Shown here: one piece after another, positions 13,895 to 22,312 of the stretch
Layout: each line of letters starts with the position of its first letter
Numbering within the stretch: position 1 is the stretch's first letter
Assembly: GCA_964564285.1 (NCBI GenBank)
Contig: CAZMBZ010000037.1
Location: forward strand, 1-23,499
Origin: JAUWQU01 sp964564285
Lineage (GTDB): Bacteria > Planctomycetota > Phycisphaerae > SM23-33
DNA: 23,499 nt
Direction: 5' to 3'
Program-made: the position numbers and the translations under genes
The notes under the pieces: model-generated
Seen by the model: the letters and a program-made list of their open reading frames with translations, nothing else
What the model was told of the DNA's origin: nothing
The model's database searches: none

Positions 13895-16315
13895 CTAAGG
13901 CTTCGCTGGTTTTCGCATGAACTCCGCAGCGGTCTGCAACTTCGGCGGGTTGGTGTCCGCCTGGATATCGGCGATCAACTTGTCGATTGTCGCCACGCGC
14001 GGGTTTGCCTTGGCATTGGGTTTCCCTCCGCCGACGCCCTCGCGAAGCTTTCGCAAGGCTGGCACCAGTTCCCGCGCGTTTCCGCCGTATCGGCTGAGGT
14101 AGACGAGGCACTTGTCGAAGCGGCGGCCAAGTCCCCAGCGGCCTACTTCGATGACGTCCACGCACATCTGCATGCCCTCGTGGATGTGGCGCCTGGAGAT
14201 CAGGTCCAGTCCCGCCAGGCGGATGCCATCGGCGAACATTGTGTTGCTCGGTGCCATCTTGGCCGTGGCGACCATGATGTCCGGCAGAAGGACTTGGAGA
14301 TCCTCGTCGGTCAGTTTGGGGTAAATCGCGCCGACCTTGCCCCTTGCGGCGGAGTCTTCGTTTTTCAGCAGGCCCCTGATGGCGGGGTACAGCAGCTTGC
14401 GGTTCTCGCCCTCGAGCGACTCGGCCAGGGAGGCCTGCCCGCCGGCCTTGAGGAACAGAGCCTTGGCGACGGAACGATTCACGATTCCGCGGGGGTCGTC
14501 GGGCGCATTGGCAGCCGCCATTTTGAGAAGGTCCCCCGCCGCCGCCTCGCGGGCTTTCTCGTCGCCGGCGCTGAGGGCTCGGGCAGCCAAGCCGCGCAGC
14601 CACTGGTCCTTGTCGCTCAGCAGTTCTCGCAGCTTGGCTGCGGCGGGGGAAGCCTTGGCGCCCAGCATCAGCAGCGCTTCGCACGCGCCGTAACGGGTGT
14701 TTTGATCCTGGGAGCCCAGCATCGCCGTCAGTTGGGCCACGACATTGTCATCCCGCCGGCTGAGCGAGCTTGCCGCCCTGGTTCGCACTGCCGGCGACCA
14801 GCTTTTCAGGCCTTGCAGCAGCTCGGACGTGGGCTTGGAGTCGTAGCTGGTCTTATTCCTCCAGAAGTCAAACCCCTTGCCCGCGTCGATCGTAGCGGTG
14901 ACCTGCTCCCTGGTGAGGGGCTTGACGCAGGTGAGTTTCTTGCCGGTCAAACAGAGGCTTTTGAGCGGAAGGGCATAGGCAAGCAGATACGCGCCGGTCG
15001 AGTCCCAGCCGGGGTAGCAGTGATGGTTCCAGTTGGCCGGGTTGCCCTGGTAGACGAAAGTGCCATCCCACGCGCGGGCCAAGTCGTAGTACCATGCGTC
15101 CTGTTTCAGATACGCCGCGGTGGCCAGCTCGCCACTGCGCGACACGCCGGGCATGGCCCAGAGCACGTTGAAGAAGTTGCCCGTGTGCCCGCTCTCTCGT
15201 TCGGCCCAGGCGGCCGTGCCCATGCGGGCGAAGAAGCCCGCCGCCTCGGCGTCTCCCAGCAGGTCAAACAACACAGCCGCACTGGAGCACTTGCCGTTAT
15301 CTTCGTGGTCGGGCCATGGGTCGTGGTCGCCGTAGGGGATCGCGCCCTTGTTGGCATACCAGCGCAGGAAGCTCGACGCCTTTGCGATCGCGCGGTCCAG
15401 CACCGGGTCCTTCACGCCGGCCTGGCGAGCCAGCACCATCGAAATCGTCAGGGACAGACCCGGCTGATTCATCGCGCCGTAGCCGTTGAGGATGCCGTTC
15501 GGGCGGGCGAACTTGTGCCCCCACGTGCCGACGTTGCTCTGGCCCCGTGCAGCCTCCATCGTCAGGCGTTTCAGGCCGGGCAGGATCGACTTGTCACCCG
15601 TGGCCATGTAATACTCGGCCAGGAACATGTTCGCGTACCCGTAGTGCCACGTCGCCATGCTTTCGAGTCGGAGTTCTGCCGCCAGCTTGGCGTACTCGGC
15701 CAGCAGAGGCTTGTATTCCTCCTTGCCGCTGGCAAGCAGCGCCAGGGCGTTGAGGCTGTTGGGGATGGAGACTTTGCCCAGACCCTTTTTCGCGATGGCC
15801 CGGCAGCCTTGCTCGAAGATCTTCTTGGACTTCGAACAGTTGTACGGGGCCGTGTCGCTGTAGGCGCCCAAGACCGCGAGCTTGATCTCGACGTTTTCGG
15901 TCTTGCCCGCACGCCAGCGGATGAGCTTCATCAAGCCGTGGTTTTTTTCCTTCTCAGCCTCGGTCAGTGCCCGGGCGAACAGAACCCTCGCATCGTCGTC
16001 AAACGGTTTGCCCGCCAGGCCGAGGATCACGTCGCCCTTGGCCAGCACGCCGGCGGCGGGGCTGCCGGCGGCGACCGTCGTGATGTAAATCTGCCTGGCG
16101 TCGAAGGTATGGCCCCTCCAGCCCCACACCCAACCACGAGCGCCGGTGGCGCCCAGCGTCCAGTCGTGGGTCTTGTCCGGTTTGGCACCCTTGGTGAAAT
16201 CCATAACCGCTGGCCTGCCACCTCTTGCGGCGGCATTCAAAACTAGTGGTGACACTGTCATGAGCACAACGGCAACCAGCAGGATAACGATGCGGCCATT
16301 CAAAATAATTCTCAC
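13895..16315 (-). CDS. Secreted PDZ and DUF6288-like protein with HEAT-like repeats, copy B
   Basis: An 806-residue exported protein, start GTG at 16315 with GAAAGGA eight bases upstream. Residues 1-30 are a signal peptide. Residues about 75-150 are PDZ-like (ITTVAAGSPAAGVLAKGDVILGLAGKPF). Residues about 170-470 form an alpha/alpha toroid-like region with repeated Gly-Tyr and Trp motifs (WHYGYANMFLAEYYMATGD, GTWGHKFA, IPYGDHDPWPDHEDNGKCS, GHTGNFFN). I associate this part with the DUF6288 family from memory. Residues about 490-650 are HEAT-like helical repeats (NTRYGACEALLMLG), and the C-terminus is another helical segment rich in basic residues. The reaction, if any, is unknown. It lies 62 bases after a paralogue of nearly the same length and is probably transcribed with it. 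An enzyme or a protein-binding scaffold are both possible. Confidence 0.75.
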   Translation of the reverse strand: MRIILNGRIVILLVAVVLMTVSPLVLNAAARGGRPAVMDFTKGAKPDKTHDWTLGATGARGWVWGWRGHTFDARQIYITTVAAGSPAAGVLAKGDVILGLAGKPFDDDARVLFARALTEAEKEKNHGLMKLIRWRAGKTENVEIKLAVLGAYSDTAPYNCSKSKKIFEQGCRAIAKKGLGKVSIPNSLNALALLASGKEEYKPLLAEYAKLAAELRLESMATWHYGYANMFLAEYYMATGDKSILPGLKRLTMEAARGQSNVGTWGHKFARPNGILNGYGAMNQPGLSLTISMVLARQAGVKDPVLDRAIAKASSFLRWYANKGAIPYGDHDPWPDHEDNGKCSSAAVLFDLLGDAEAAGFFARMGTAAWAERESGHTGNFFNVLWAMPGVSRSGELATAAYLKQDAWYYDLARAWDGTFVYQGNPANWNHHCYPGWDSTGAYLLAYALPLKSLCLTGKKLTCVKPLTREQVTATIDAGKGFDFWRNKTSYDSKPTSELLQGLKSWSPAVRTRAASSLSRRDDNVVAQLTAMLGSQDQNTRYGACEALLMLGAKASPAAAKLRELLSDKDQWLRGLAARALSAGDEKAREAAAGDLLKMAAANAPDDPRGIVNRSVAKALFLKAGGQASLAESLEGENRKLLYPAIRGLLKNEDSAARGKVGAIYPKLTDEDLQVLLPDIMVATAKMAPSNTMFADGIRLAGLDLISRRHIHEGMQMCVDVIEVGRWGLGRRFDKCLVYLSRYGGNARELVPALRKLREGVGGGKPNAKANPRVATIDKLIADIQADTNPPKLQTAAEFMRKPAKP

Positions 16316-16347
16316 TATACAGTCCTTTCGCGCGGTCCGGCAACTTG
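16316..16347 (-). repeat. Duplicated 5' leader, copy B
   Basis: The 32 bases before the copy B gene align without gaps to the 32 before copy A, with 21 identical positions by my count. Shared blocks are CAAGTT at the far end and GAAAGG, the ribosome binding site, near the start codon. The duplication thus included the leader, not only the reading frame. Confidence 0.6.
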
Positions 16348-16377
16348 CGGTCAGAAGCGGATTTCGCCAATAAGTTT

Positions 16378-18786
16378 CTACTTTGCCGCCTTCTTGATGA
16401 ACTCAGCGACGGTCTGAAGTTTCGGCGGGTTTGTGTCGGCCTGGATATCGGCGATCAGCTTGTCGAGTTTCGCAGACTTGGCTTTGTCTCTGCCGACGCG
16501 CTTTTTGAGCTTCTGCAGCTCGGGCAGGAGTTCACGCGCGTTTCCGCCGTATCGACTCAGGCAGTCCAGGCACTGGTCGAAGCGATGTCCCATTCCCCAC
16601 CGGCCTGGCTCTATGACGTCCAGGCACAACTGCATGCCTTCACGGATATGGCGTTTGGAAAGCAGGTCCAGCCCCGCCAGGCGGATCCCATCGGCGAACA
16701 TTATGTTGCTGGGAGACATTTCCCGAATTGCCTTGACGATGGCTGGCATCAGCACCGCCAGGTCGCGGTCGGTCAACTTGCCATAAATGCGCCCCAGCGA
16801 TCCGCGGGCGACGCCGTCTTCGTTCTCCAATATCGACAGGATGGCTGGATATAGCAACTGGCGGTCGACGCCCTCCAGGGAATCAGCCAGGATGCTTCTG
16901 GGTCCGCGCGCCCCGGGGAAGAGCGCGAATAGCGCCTGGCAGGCACCACGTTGGGCCATTCGCCGCGGGTCGGCCCGGTTGGCGCGAGTCGTCATGGCCA
17001 GCAGGTCGTCCACGCTGGCTTTGCGGACCTCGGGGCTCAGCGCCGGCAGGGCCTTGCTCGCCAGAGTCTGCAGCCACGGGTCCGAATCCTTGAGCAGCGC
17101 CCGCAACTGAGGCCCAGCCGCGTCGGCCTGCGCCCCCAGGCAGCCCAGTGCTTCGCAAGCACCGTAACGGGCGTAGCGATTGGAGCTGGCCAGCATTGTC
17201 AGCATCGTTGGCACAAAATCGCCCTTGCGCGAGCCCAACGCCTGGGCTGAACGCTTGCGAACAGCGGGCGACCAGTTCGACAAGCCCGCCAGCAACTGGT
17301 CGGTCGTGCGTTTCTCGTAAGGGTTTTTGCCGGTCCGGAAGCCGTAGTCGCGTCCGGCGGCAATGACCTCATCCACCTCCCTGGCGTTCAAGGCGGGAAT
17401 CGAGCACGGTTTCTTGCCCGTCAGGTAGAGGCTTTTCAGCGGCAGTGCATAGGCCAGCATATATGCGCCTGTGCAGTCCCACCTCGTATACTTGCGATGC
17501 TCCTCCTCGCCAATTGGCGAGCCCTGATACCCGAAGGCACCATCCCAACCCCGGGCCATGTCGTAGTACCACGCCTGTTCCTTCATATAGGTGCCGGTGG
17601 CAAGCGGGCCGCAGCGGGAAACTCCGGGCATCGCCCATAGCATATTGAAGAAATTGCCCGTGTGACCGCGTTCCCGCTCGTCGTAGGCGGCGGTGGACAT
17701 CCTGGCGAAAAACGCCGTCGCCTCGGAGTCTCCCAGCAGGTCGAACAGCACGGCGGCGTTGGAGCACTTGCCGTTGTCCTCATGCCCGGGCCAGGGCTGG
17801 TGATCGCCGTAGGGGACCGCGCCCTTGTTGACATACCAGCGCAGGAAGCTCGACGCCTTGACAATAGCGCGGTCCAGGATCGGGTCTTTCACGCCAGCCT
17901 GGCGGGCCAGCACCAGCGATACCGCAAGGGGCAGGCCCGGCGAGTTCATCGCGCCGTAGCCGTTGAGCACGCCGTCCGGGCGGGCAAACTTATGGCCCCA
18001 CGTGCCGACGTTGCTCTGGCCCTTGGCGGCCTCCATGGTGAGACGCTTCAGGCCGGGCAGGATCGACTTGTCGCCCGTGGCCATGTAATACTCAGCCAGG
18101 AAGGTGTTGGCGTACCCGTAGCTCCACGTGGCCATGCTCTCGGCACTGAAGGCGGCCACTGTCTTGGCATACTCGGCCAGCAGCGGCTTGTATTCCTCCT
18201 TGCCGGACGCCAGCAGGGCCAAGGCGTTGAGGGAGTTGGGGATCGAAACCCTGCCCAGGCCCTTCTTGGCGATGACCCGGCAGCCGATTTCGAAGATCTT
18301 CTTCGACTTGGGGCAGTCGTACGGAGTCGTGGCGCTGTAGGTGCCCATCACGGGCAGCTTGATCTCGACGCTATCCGTCTTGCCTTCGCGCCATCGGAGG
18401 AGCTTGAGCAGGCCGTGGTTTTCTTCCTTCTCTGCCTCGGTCAGCGCGCGGGCGAATTGGATCCTCGCGTCGTCGTCGAAGGGCTTGCCGGCCAGGCCGA
18501 GGATCACGTCGCCCTTGGCGAGCACGCCATCGGCGGGCGAGCCGGCAGCCACGGCCGTGATGAGGATCTGCCGGGCCTCAGCGGTTCGGCCTCCCCATCC
18601 CCATACCCACCCGCGGGCGCCGGTGGCGCCGAGGTTCCAATCGTGGCTCTTGTCGGGTTTGCCGCCCTGAGTAAAGTCCATCATGGGCGTATTGGTTTTC
18701 GCCTTGGCGGCGTAAGCGGCCGGCGCGGCAATCATGGCCACCACGACCAGCACGATCACGATGCGATCCTTCAAGATGTTTCTCAC
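16378..18786 (-). CDS. Secreted PDZ and DUF6288-like protein with HEAT-like repeats, copy A
   Basis: An 802-residue paralogue of the next gene downstream, also with a GTG start (18786) and GAAAGGG upstream. The layout is the same: signal peptide to about residue 26, PDZ-like domain around 70-150 (ITAVAAGSPADGVLAKGDVI), toroid-like region about 170-470, HEAT-like repeats about 490-650 (YARYGACEALGCLG), helical C-terminus ending in EFIKKAAK. Long identical blocks such as VSIPNSLNALALLASGKEEY and YYMATGDKSILPGLKRL show close relation, while the HEAT-like part has diverged more. That pattern suggests the toroid carries the conserved function and the HEAT part contacts something different in each copy; this is inference. 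It is the first of the pair to be transcribed, and the 265-base gap upstream may hold its promoter. Confidence 0.75.
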   Translation of the reverse strand: MRNILKDRIVIVLVVVAMIAAPAAYAAKAKTNTPMMDFTQGGKPDKSHDWNLGATGARGWVWGWGGRTAEARQILITAVAAGSPADGVLAKGDVILGLAGKPFDDDARIQFARALTEAEKEENHGLLKLLRWREGKTDSVEIKLPVMGTYSATTPYDCPKSKKIFEIGCRVIAKKGLGRVSIPNSLNALALLASGKEEYKPLLAEYAKTVAAFSAESMATWSYGYANTFLAEYYMATGDKSILPGLKRLTMEAAKGQSNVGTWGHKFARPDGVLNGYGAMNSPGLPLAVSLVLARQAGVKDPILDRAIVKASSFLRWYVNKGAVPYGDHQPWPGHEDNGKCSNAAVLFDLLGDSEATAFFARMSTAAYDERERGHTGNFFNMLWAMPGVSRCGPLATGTYMKEQAWYYDMARGWDGAFGYQGSPIGEEEHRKYTRWDCTGAYMLAYALPLKSLYLTGKKPCSIPALNAREVDEVIAAGRDYGFRTGKNPYEKRTTDQLLAGLSNWSPAVRKRSAQALGSRKGDFVPTMLTMLASSNRYARYGACEALGCLGAQADAAGPQLRALLKDSDPWLQTLASKALPALSPEVRKASVDDLLAMTTRANRADPRRMAQRGACQALFALFPGARGPRSILADSLEGVDRQLLYPAILSILENEDGVARGSLGRIYGKLTDRDLAVLMPAIVKAIREMSPSNIMFADGIRLAGLDLLSKRHIREGMQLCLDVIEPGRWGMGHRFDQCLDCLSRYGGNARELLPELQKLKKRVGRDKAKSAKLDKLIADIQADTNPPKLQTVAEFIKKAAK

Positions 18787-18818
18787 GATAGAGCCCTTTC
18801 AGTGAGCCTGGTAACTTG
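18787..18818 (-). repeat. Duplicated 5' leader, copy A
   Basis: The partner of the 32-base leader at 16316-16347, matching at 21 of 32 positions. It carries the ribosome binding site GAAAGGG. The rest of the gap up to 19051 contains no gene I can see; a CATAAT on the minus strand near 18950 looks like a -10 element but lacks a fitting -35. Confidence 0.55.
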
Positions 18819-19051
18819 TGAACTCTTGCGGGCACACTTCATGCGCCTCGCGAACTGGCCAATGCGTCCGGGTTACCGCCGGAGGCACCGCCGGGCGAAC
18901 CTTGTTCCATGTATCTTCAACCCACCGCACGGGGCCGGGTTGCAACTATTATGTCCAGCCGGGGCGATGCAGGGCCGCTCGTGGCTCGCCCGCTCAGCCT
19001 TTGTTCTGATCCTGCCAACGCCTACGTTGACGCTGTGGCGCGTATGCGGCA

Positions 19052-19399
19052 TTAGCCTCCAACGTTGTGTTCGGTTTCTAGTAGCTTACAGTTGTCCTGA
19101 AGATCCTTGCGACTAACCAAAACATCGAATGGCGTGGGTAATTCAAAACACAATACTTGGTTCCGCCTCTTCTTCGGAATCATCTTTTTGAGTAGCGCTT
19201 TGTGATTTGGAACCAGGCACTGAATAGGTTGTGATTCATCATCTGGAACGTGGTGAACGACTAGTTCTGATGCTGCGGGCAGTGTTGCATCGCATGACTC
19301 TGTATAATCATCCAGAATCGCAACTGTATCCAAATACCAAATGCACTCCACGCTAAGCGGGGATGTGTTCTGATATCTTTGTCCTTTCTCAATCATCAT
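19052..19399 (-). CDS. Hypothetical protein, lower-GC orphan
   Basis: A 115-residue frame (second ATG three bases in, at 19396). I do not recognise it. It begins MMIEKGQRYQ, then SVECIWYLDTVAILDDYTES, and ends in a charged segment with KALLKKMIPKKRRNQ and FDVLVSRKDLQDN. It has no signal peptide or membrane helix, so it should be cytoplasmic. The composition of residues is protein-like, with no low-complexity bias, which argues for a real gene. The DNA is visibly richer in A+T than its neighbours, pointing to recent acquisition or to a lineage-specific gene. There is no clear ribosome binding site before the ATG. It sits between the esterase and the PDZ/DUF6288-like pair on the same strand, 58 bases after the esterase. 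A small immunity or antitoxin-like protein is one possibility, but nothing in the sequence proves it. Confidence 0.5.
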   Translation of the reverse strand: MMIEKGQRYQNTSPLSVECIWYLDTVAILDDYTESCDATLPAASELVVHHVPDDESQPIQCLVPNHKALLKKMIPKKRRNQVLCFELPTPFDVLVSRKDLQDNCKLLETEHNVGG

Positions 19400-19457
19400 G
19401 GCGAATTCGCATCCGAAGGGAGAAAAAGATAGGACTGTCCATCAGGAGCCATTCCAC

Positions 19458-20354
19458 TCAGCCTTTGACCAGCCCGCGAGCCTTGAACCATGCCAGGCAT
19501 TTCGCCTGCCATGCCACCCACTCTTTGCCCTTGCCGCAGCCCAGACCATGAGCGCCGGTCGACAATTCGAAAAACTCCGCCGGAACGCCGCAGGCCTGGA
19601 GGGCCTTGTAGAACATCGCGCTGTTGGCGACGGGGACGGCCTGGTCTGTTTTGGCGTGGGCCAGGAATGTCGGCGGGGTCTGTTTCGTGACTTGCTTCTC
19701 GTTTGACAGCAGGTCTATAAGTTCCGCCGACGGAGACCTGCCCAGCAGGTTTCTCCGCGAGCCGGCGTGACTCTTGGGACCCATCGTGATGACGGGATAA
19801 ATCAGCACCATGAAGTCAGGCCGGCAGCTTATGCGATCGATGGGGTCGGCGGCATTGGGGTCGCCGGCGTCGAAGTGCGTGCCGACTGTCGAGGCGAGGT
19901 GTCCCCCGGCCGAGAAACCCATGATGCCGATGCAATTGGGATCGATCTTCAACTGCCGAGCCTTCGATCGGACCAGCCGCATCGCCCTCTGGCCGTCGCG
20001 CATTTCCACGGGATGGTGATACGGGCTCACCCGGTACTTCAGCACGATGCCAACAAAGCCGTACTGGTTCAGCCACCGGGCGACATCGTGTCCCTCGTAG
20101 GACATCATCAAGCTCCCGTAGCCGCCACCTGGGCAGATCACCACGGCGGCGCCGTTGGCTTTGCCCGCCTCGGGCATGTGTACGGTAATCGTTGGCGCGG
20201 TGGCTGGCTTCTTGACGTTCAGCATTGGCGCGCCGCCCGGCCAGAGCAACTCCGCCTTCGACTCGCCCGCCACGGCCGCGGATGCGAGAATCGCCAGCGT
20301 AAGACCACAACCCAACAAACTCATATGCATGTAAGCGTTCATAGTGTCTTTCAT
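19458..20354 (-). CDS. Secreted alpha/beta-hydrolase, putative carbohydrate esterase
   Basis: A 298-residue exported esterase or lipase-like protein. The start at 20354 gives a signal peptide (hydrophobic core about residues 12-29, cleavage near AVAG-ES) and has GGCAGGGG ten bases upstream; a start at 20453 would add a low-complexity Arg/Ser tail read from a repeat. An alternative ATG is at 20342. The oxyanion-hole motif PGGGY is at 75-79, the nucleophile elbow GFSAGG at 146-151 with Ser148, the likely acid Asp237 in HAKTDQAVP, and His269 in TGAHGLG, so the triad is complete. The form matches the acetyl-xylan-esterase and BD-FAE-like hydrolases that remove acetyl or feruloyl groups from plant and algal polysaccharides. 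It lies between the symporter and the PDZ/DUF6288-like genes, consistent with sugar release and uptake. The exact substrate is not readable. Confidence 0.85.
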   Translation of the reverse strand: MKDTMNAYMHMSLLGCGLTLAILASAAVAGESKAELLWPGGAPMLNVKKPATAPTITVHMPEAGKANGAAVVICPGGGYGSLMMSYEGHDVARWLNQYGFVGIVLKYRVSPYHHPVEMRDGQRAMRLVRSKARQLKIDPNCIGIMGFSAGGHLASTVGTHFDAGDPNAADPIDRISCRPDFMVLIYPVITMGPKSHAGSRRNLLGRSPSAELIDLLSNEKQVTKQTPPTFLAHAKTDQAVPVANSAMFYKALQACGVPAEFFELSTGAHGLGCGKGKEWVAWQAKCLAWFKARGLVKG

Positions 20355-20365
20355 TGTACAAAACC

Positions 20366-20380
20366 CCTGCCGGAAGCAGG
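20366..20380 (-). promoter_or_regulatory. Hairpin overlapping the esterase ribosome binding region
   Basis: On the minus strand CCTGC (20380-20376) and GCAGG (20370-20366) pair around TTCCG. The second arm is part of GGCAGGGG, the only candidate ribosome binding site for the esterase start at 20354. The fold could hide that site, but the stem is only five pairs. Confidence 0.25.
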
Positions 20381-20397
20381 TTGCGATCCCTGAGCTA

Positions 20398-20436
20398 CTT
20401 CTTCCACTTCTTCCACTTCTTCTTCTACTTCTTCTT
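20398..20436 (-). repeat. Purine-rich microsatellite-like tract (GAA-based)
   Basis: The plus strand reads CTTCTTCCA twice (20398-20406 and 20407-20415), then CTTCTTCTTCTA (20416-20427) and a further CTTCTTCTT. The transcript of the minus strand would therefore carry repeated GAAGAAG and GGAAGAAG between the symporter stop (20476) and the esterase start. Up to 20475 the plus strand stays pyrimidine-rich with TATC and TACC units. Tandem units of 3 and 9 bases suggest strand slippage. Confidence 0.7.
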
Positions 20437-20475
20437 GCCCTACTACCTATCATCTATCTATCGACTACCTTCTCT

Positions 20476-22236
20476 TCACCCCAGCCAGAAGCTGAAGTAC
20501 AGATAGATTCCGACCACCAGCACCAGCACCGTCACCGTGAGCAGGACGTCCACGAAATTCCAGTTGGCGCGGCTTGTGCGTTTATCCTCATCCGTGGCGG
20601 TCGCGTAACTCAGCGAAATGATCTGCTCGGGCGATGGCGGGGCACTGAGCAACGATGCGACAACGACGATGACAATGCTCGCGGCGAACAGCACGCCGGA
20701 GAAGTACAGGAAGTTGAAGTCGCCGATCTGCGCCAGAAACGCTGGGTTCTCGAATTTGCCCGCGCCGAAGAACGCCTGGATCGTCAGCTTGGCCATGCCC
20801 AGAACGAACCCCGCCGCCAGGCCCCAGACCGCCCCATGGGCGTTGGTTCGCTTCCAGAACAGCCCGAGCAAAAACACCGCCGTGATCGGTGGAGCGAGGT
20901 ATTGCTGAACACTCTGGAGGTACTCGTATAGCCCGCCCTTGGAAATCAGCGGCATGACGGGGATCCACAATATGCCCAGTACGACGACCACACCCGTTGC
21001 GAGTCGGCCTACCGTCACCAGGTGCCGCTCGCTCTTGCCGGGGCGAATCTTCTCGTAAATGTCGATTGTGAAAAGCGCTGCCGACGAGTTGAACAGCGAC
21101 GACAGCGAACTCATCAGTGCCGCCAGCATGGCCGCGACAACCAGGCCCCGCAGGCCGTCCGGCAAGAGCTTGGTGACCATGGTCGGGAAGACCTGGTCGC
21201 CATCGAGCTGCGCAATTCCGTTGACGACCACAGGCAGGCCGTCCTTCATCTTCATGGGGATTTCGATAATCTCCTTGGAATTCAGGGCGTACCCGATCAT
21301 GCCCGGCACGAGGAAGATCAGCACCGGCCAGACCTTCAGCAACCCGCCCCAGATCGCGCCGCGCCGGGCATCCTTGAGCGTCCTGCCAGCCAGCGTGCGC
21401 TGAACGATGTACTGGTCTGTACACCAGTACCATATCCCCACGATCGGCGAGGCGATCAGTATGCCAAGCCACGGAAAGTCTGGATCGCTCATAGGCCGCC
21501 ACAGGGCGAATTGCTGGGCCTTTGCGCCGGCGATCCTGATAAGCTCATCCCAGCCGTGAGCGACCTGTCCGAAACTGCCACTGACGGCGGTAGCGGTCTC
21601 AGCCCCGCCGGAGCCGCCCAGGGCCCGCAGGCCGTAGAACGTGATGAAGAACGCGCCGACCAGCAGCACGACCGCCTGGGCGGTATCGGTATACAGCACG
21701 GCCCGCAGGCCGCCGAAGACGGTGTAGAGTCCGGTGAGAGTTACCGTGGCCAGCGCACCTACCCAAAAGGCGTTTTCCGGGCTGCCGAACGTGTGCGGCA
21801 GGAGCGCCTTGAAGACGATCGCCCCGGCATACACCGTCACCGATACCTTCGTGAAAATGTACGCCACCAGCGAGACCACCGAGAGTATCCATCGTGCCTT
21901 GCTGGAGAAGCGGCGCTCGAGGAACTCCGGCATGGTGTAGACGCCCGAGCGGTAATAAAACGGCACGAAAACCCACGCCAGCAGCATCACGATCCAGGCA
22001 TGAAGCTCGTAGTGAGCCATGCCCATGCCCTTGGTCGCGCCAGACCCGGCCAGGCCCACAATGTGCTCCGAGCCGATGTTGCTGGCGAAAAGTGACGCCC
22101 CGATGGCGAAGAACCCCACGTTGCGACCGGCCAGGAAGTAGTCCTTGCTGGTCTTCTGATTGCGCGACGACCACCACACGACGCCAACCAGGGCTGAGAA
22201 ATACAGAGCGATGATTGTCCAATCCAGTGCTGTCAT
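20476..22236 (-). CDS. Sodium:solute symporter, SGLT type (SSS family)
   Basis: A 586-residue inner-membrane protein that would couple solute uptake to sodium entry. I start it at the ATG at 22236: GAGAAAGGCGAG upstream serves as ribosome binding site, and the start at 22254 would translate through it. The first helix is LDWTIIALYFSALVGVVWW, followed by the family pattern SKDYFLAGRNVGFFAIGASLFASNIGSEHIVGLAG at about 30-64. A series of hydrophobic helices continues to the C-terminus, about 14 in all. The SSS signature with the sodium-site serines is SSLSSLFNSSAALFTIDIYEKIRP. The C-terminal ILVVGIYLYFSFWLG-type helix ends at the stop. Homologues move sugars, myo-inositol, sialic acid or other small solutes. 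The neighbouring esterase and oxidoreductase favour a sugar; the methyltransferase upstream leaves a methylated compound possible. Confidence 0.9.
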   Translation of the reverse strand: MTALDWTIIALYFSALVGVVWWSSRNQKTSKDYFLAGRNVGFFAIGASLFASNIGSEHIVGLAGSGATKGMGMAHYELHAWIVMLLAWVFVPFYYRSGVYTMPEFLERRFSSKARWILSVVSLVAYIFTKVSVTVYAGAIVFKALLPHTFGSPENAFWVGALATVTLTGLYTVFGGLRAVLYTDTAQAVVLLVGAFFITFYGLRALGGSGGAETATAVSGSFGQVAHGWDELIRIAGAKAQQFALWRPMSDPDFPWLGILIASPIVGIWYWCTDQYIVQRTLAGRTLKDARRGAIWGGLLKVWPVLIFLVPGMIGYALNSKEIIEIPMKMKDGLPVVVNGIAQLDGDQVFPTMVTKLLPDGLRGLVVAAMLAALMSSLSSLFNSSAALFTIDIYEKIRPGKSERHLVTVGRLATGVVVVLGILWIPVMPLISKGGLYEYLQSVQQYLAPPITAVFLLGLFWKRTNAHGAVWGLAAGFVLGMAKLTIQAFFGAGKFENPAFLAQIGDFNFLYFSGVLFAASIVIVVVASLLSAPPSPEQIISLSYATATDEDKRTSRANWNFVDVLLTVTVLVLVVGIYLYFSFWLG

Positions 22237-22312
22237 GTCTCTCGCCTTTCTCAAATTCAGCCATGCCCGATGCTATGACGGGCTCGCCGACAGGTTGGCG
22301 GTCGCCGGTTCT

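Noticed and set aside
13865..16246. Plus-strand 793-residue frame opposite PDZ/DUF6288-like copy B
   Set aside because: It is an antisense shadow caused by high GC at third positions; the minus-strand frame has signal peptide, PDZ-like domain and a close paralogue.
18870..18906. Imperfect GC-rich hairpin upstream of the PDZ/DUF6288-like pair
   Set aside because: The arms need bulges to pair and no known regulatory RNA pattern fits.
17662..19116. Plus-strand 484-residue frame opposite copy A
   Set aside because: The same antisense shadow effect; no recognisable domain and it runs through an intergenic gap.
20355..20453. N-terminal extension of the esterase to 20453
   Set aside because: The added residues are an Arg/Ser-rich translation of the GAA tract and would bury the signal peptide.
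21022..22095. Plus-strand 357-residue frame opposite the symporter
   Set aside because: Highly charged Arg/His/Gln-rich translation without domains; the other strand is an unmistakable SSS transporter.
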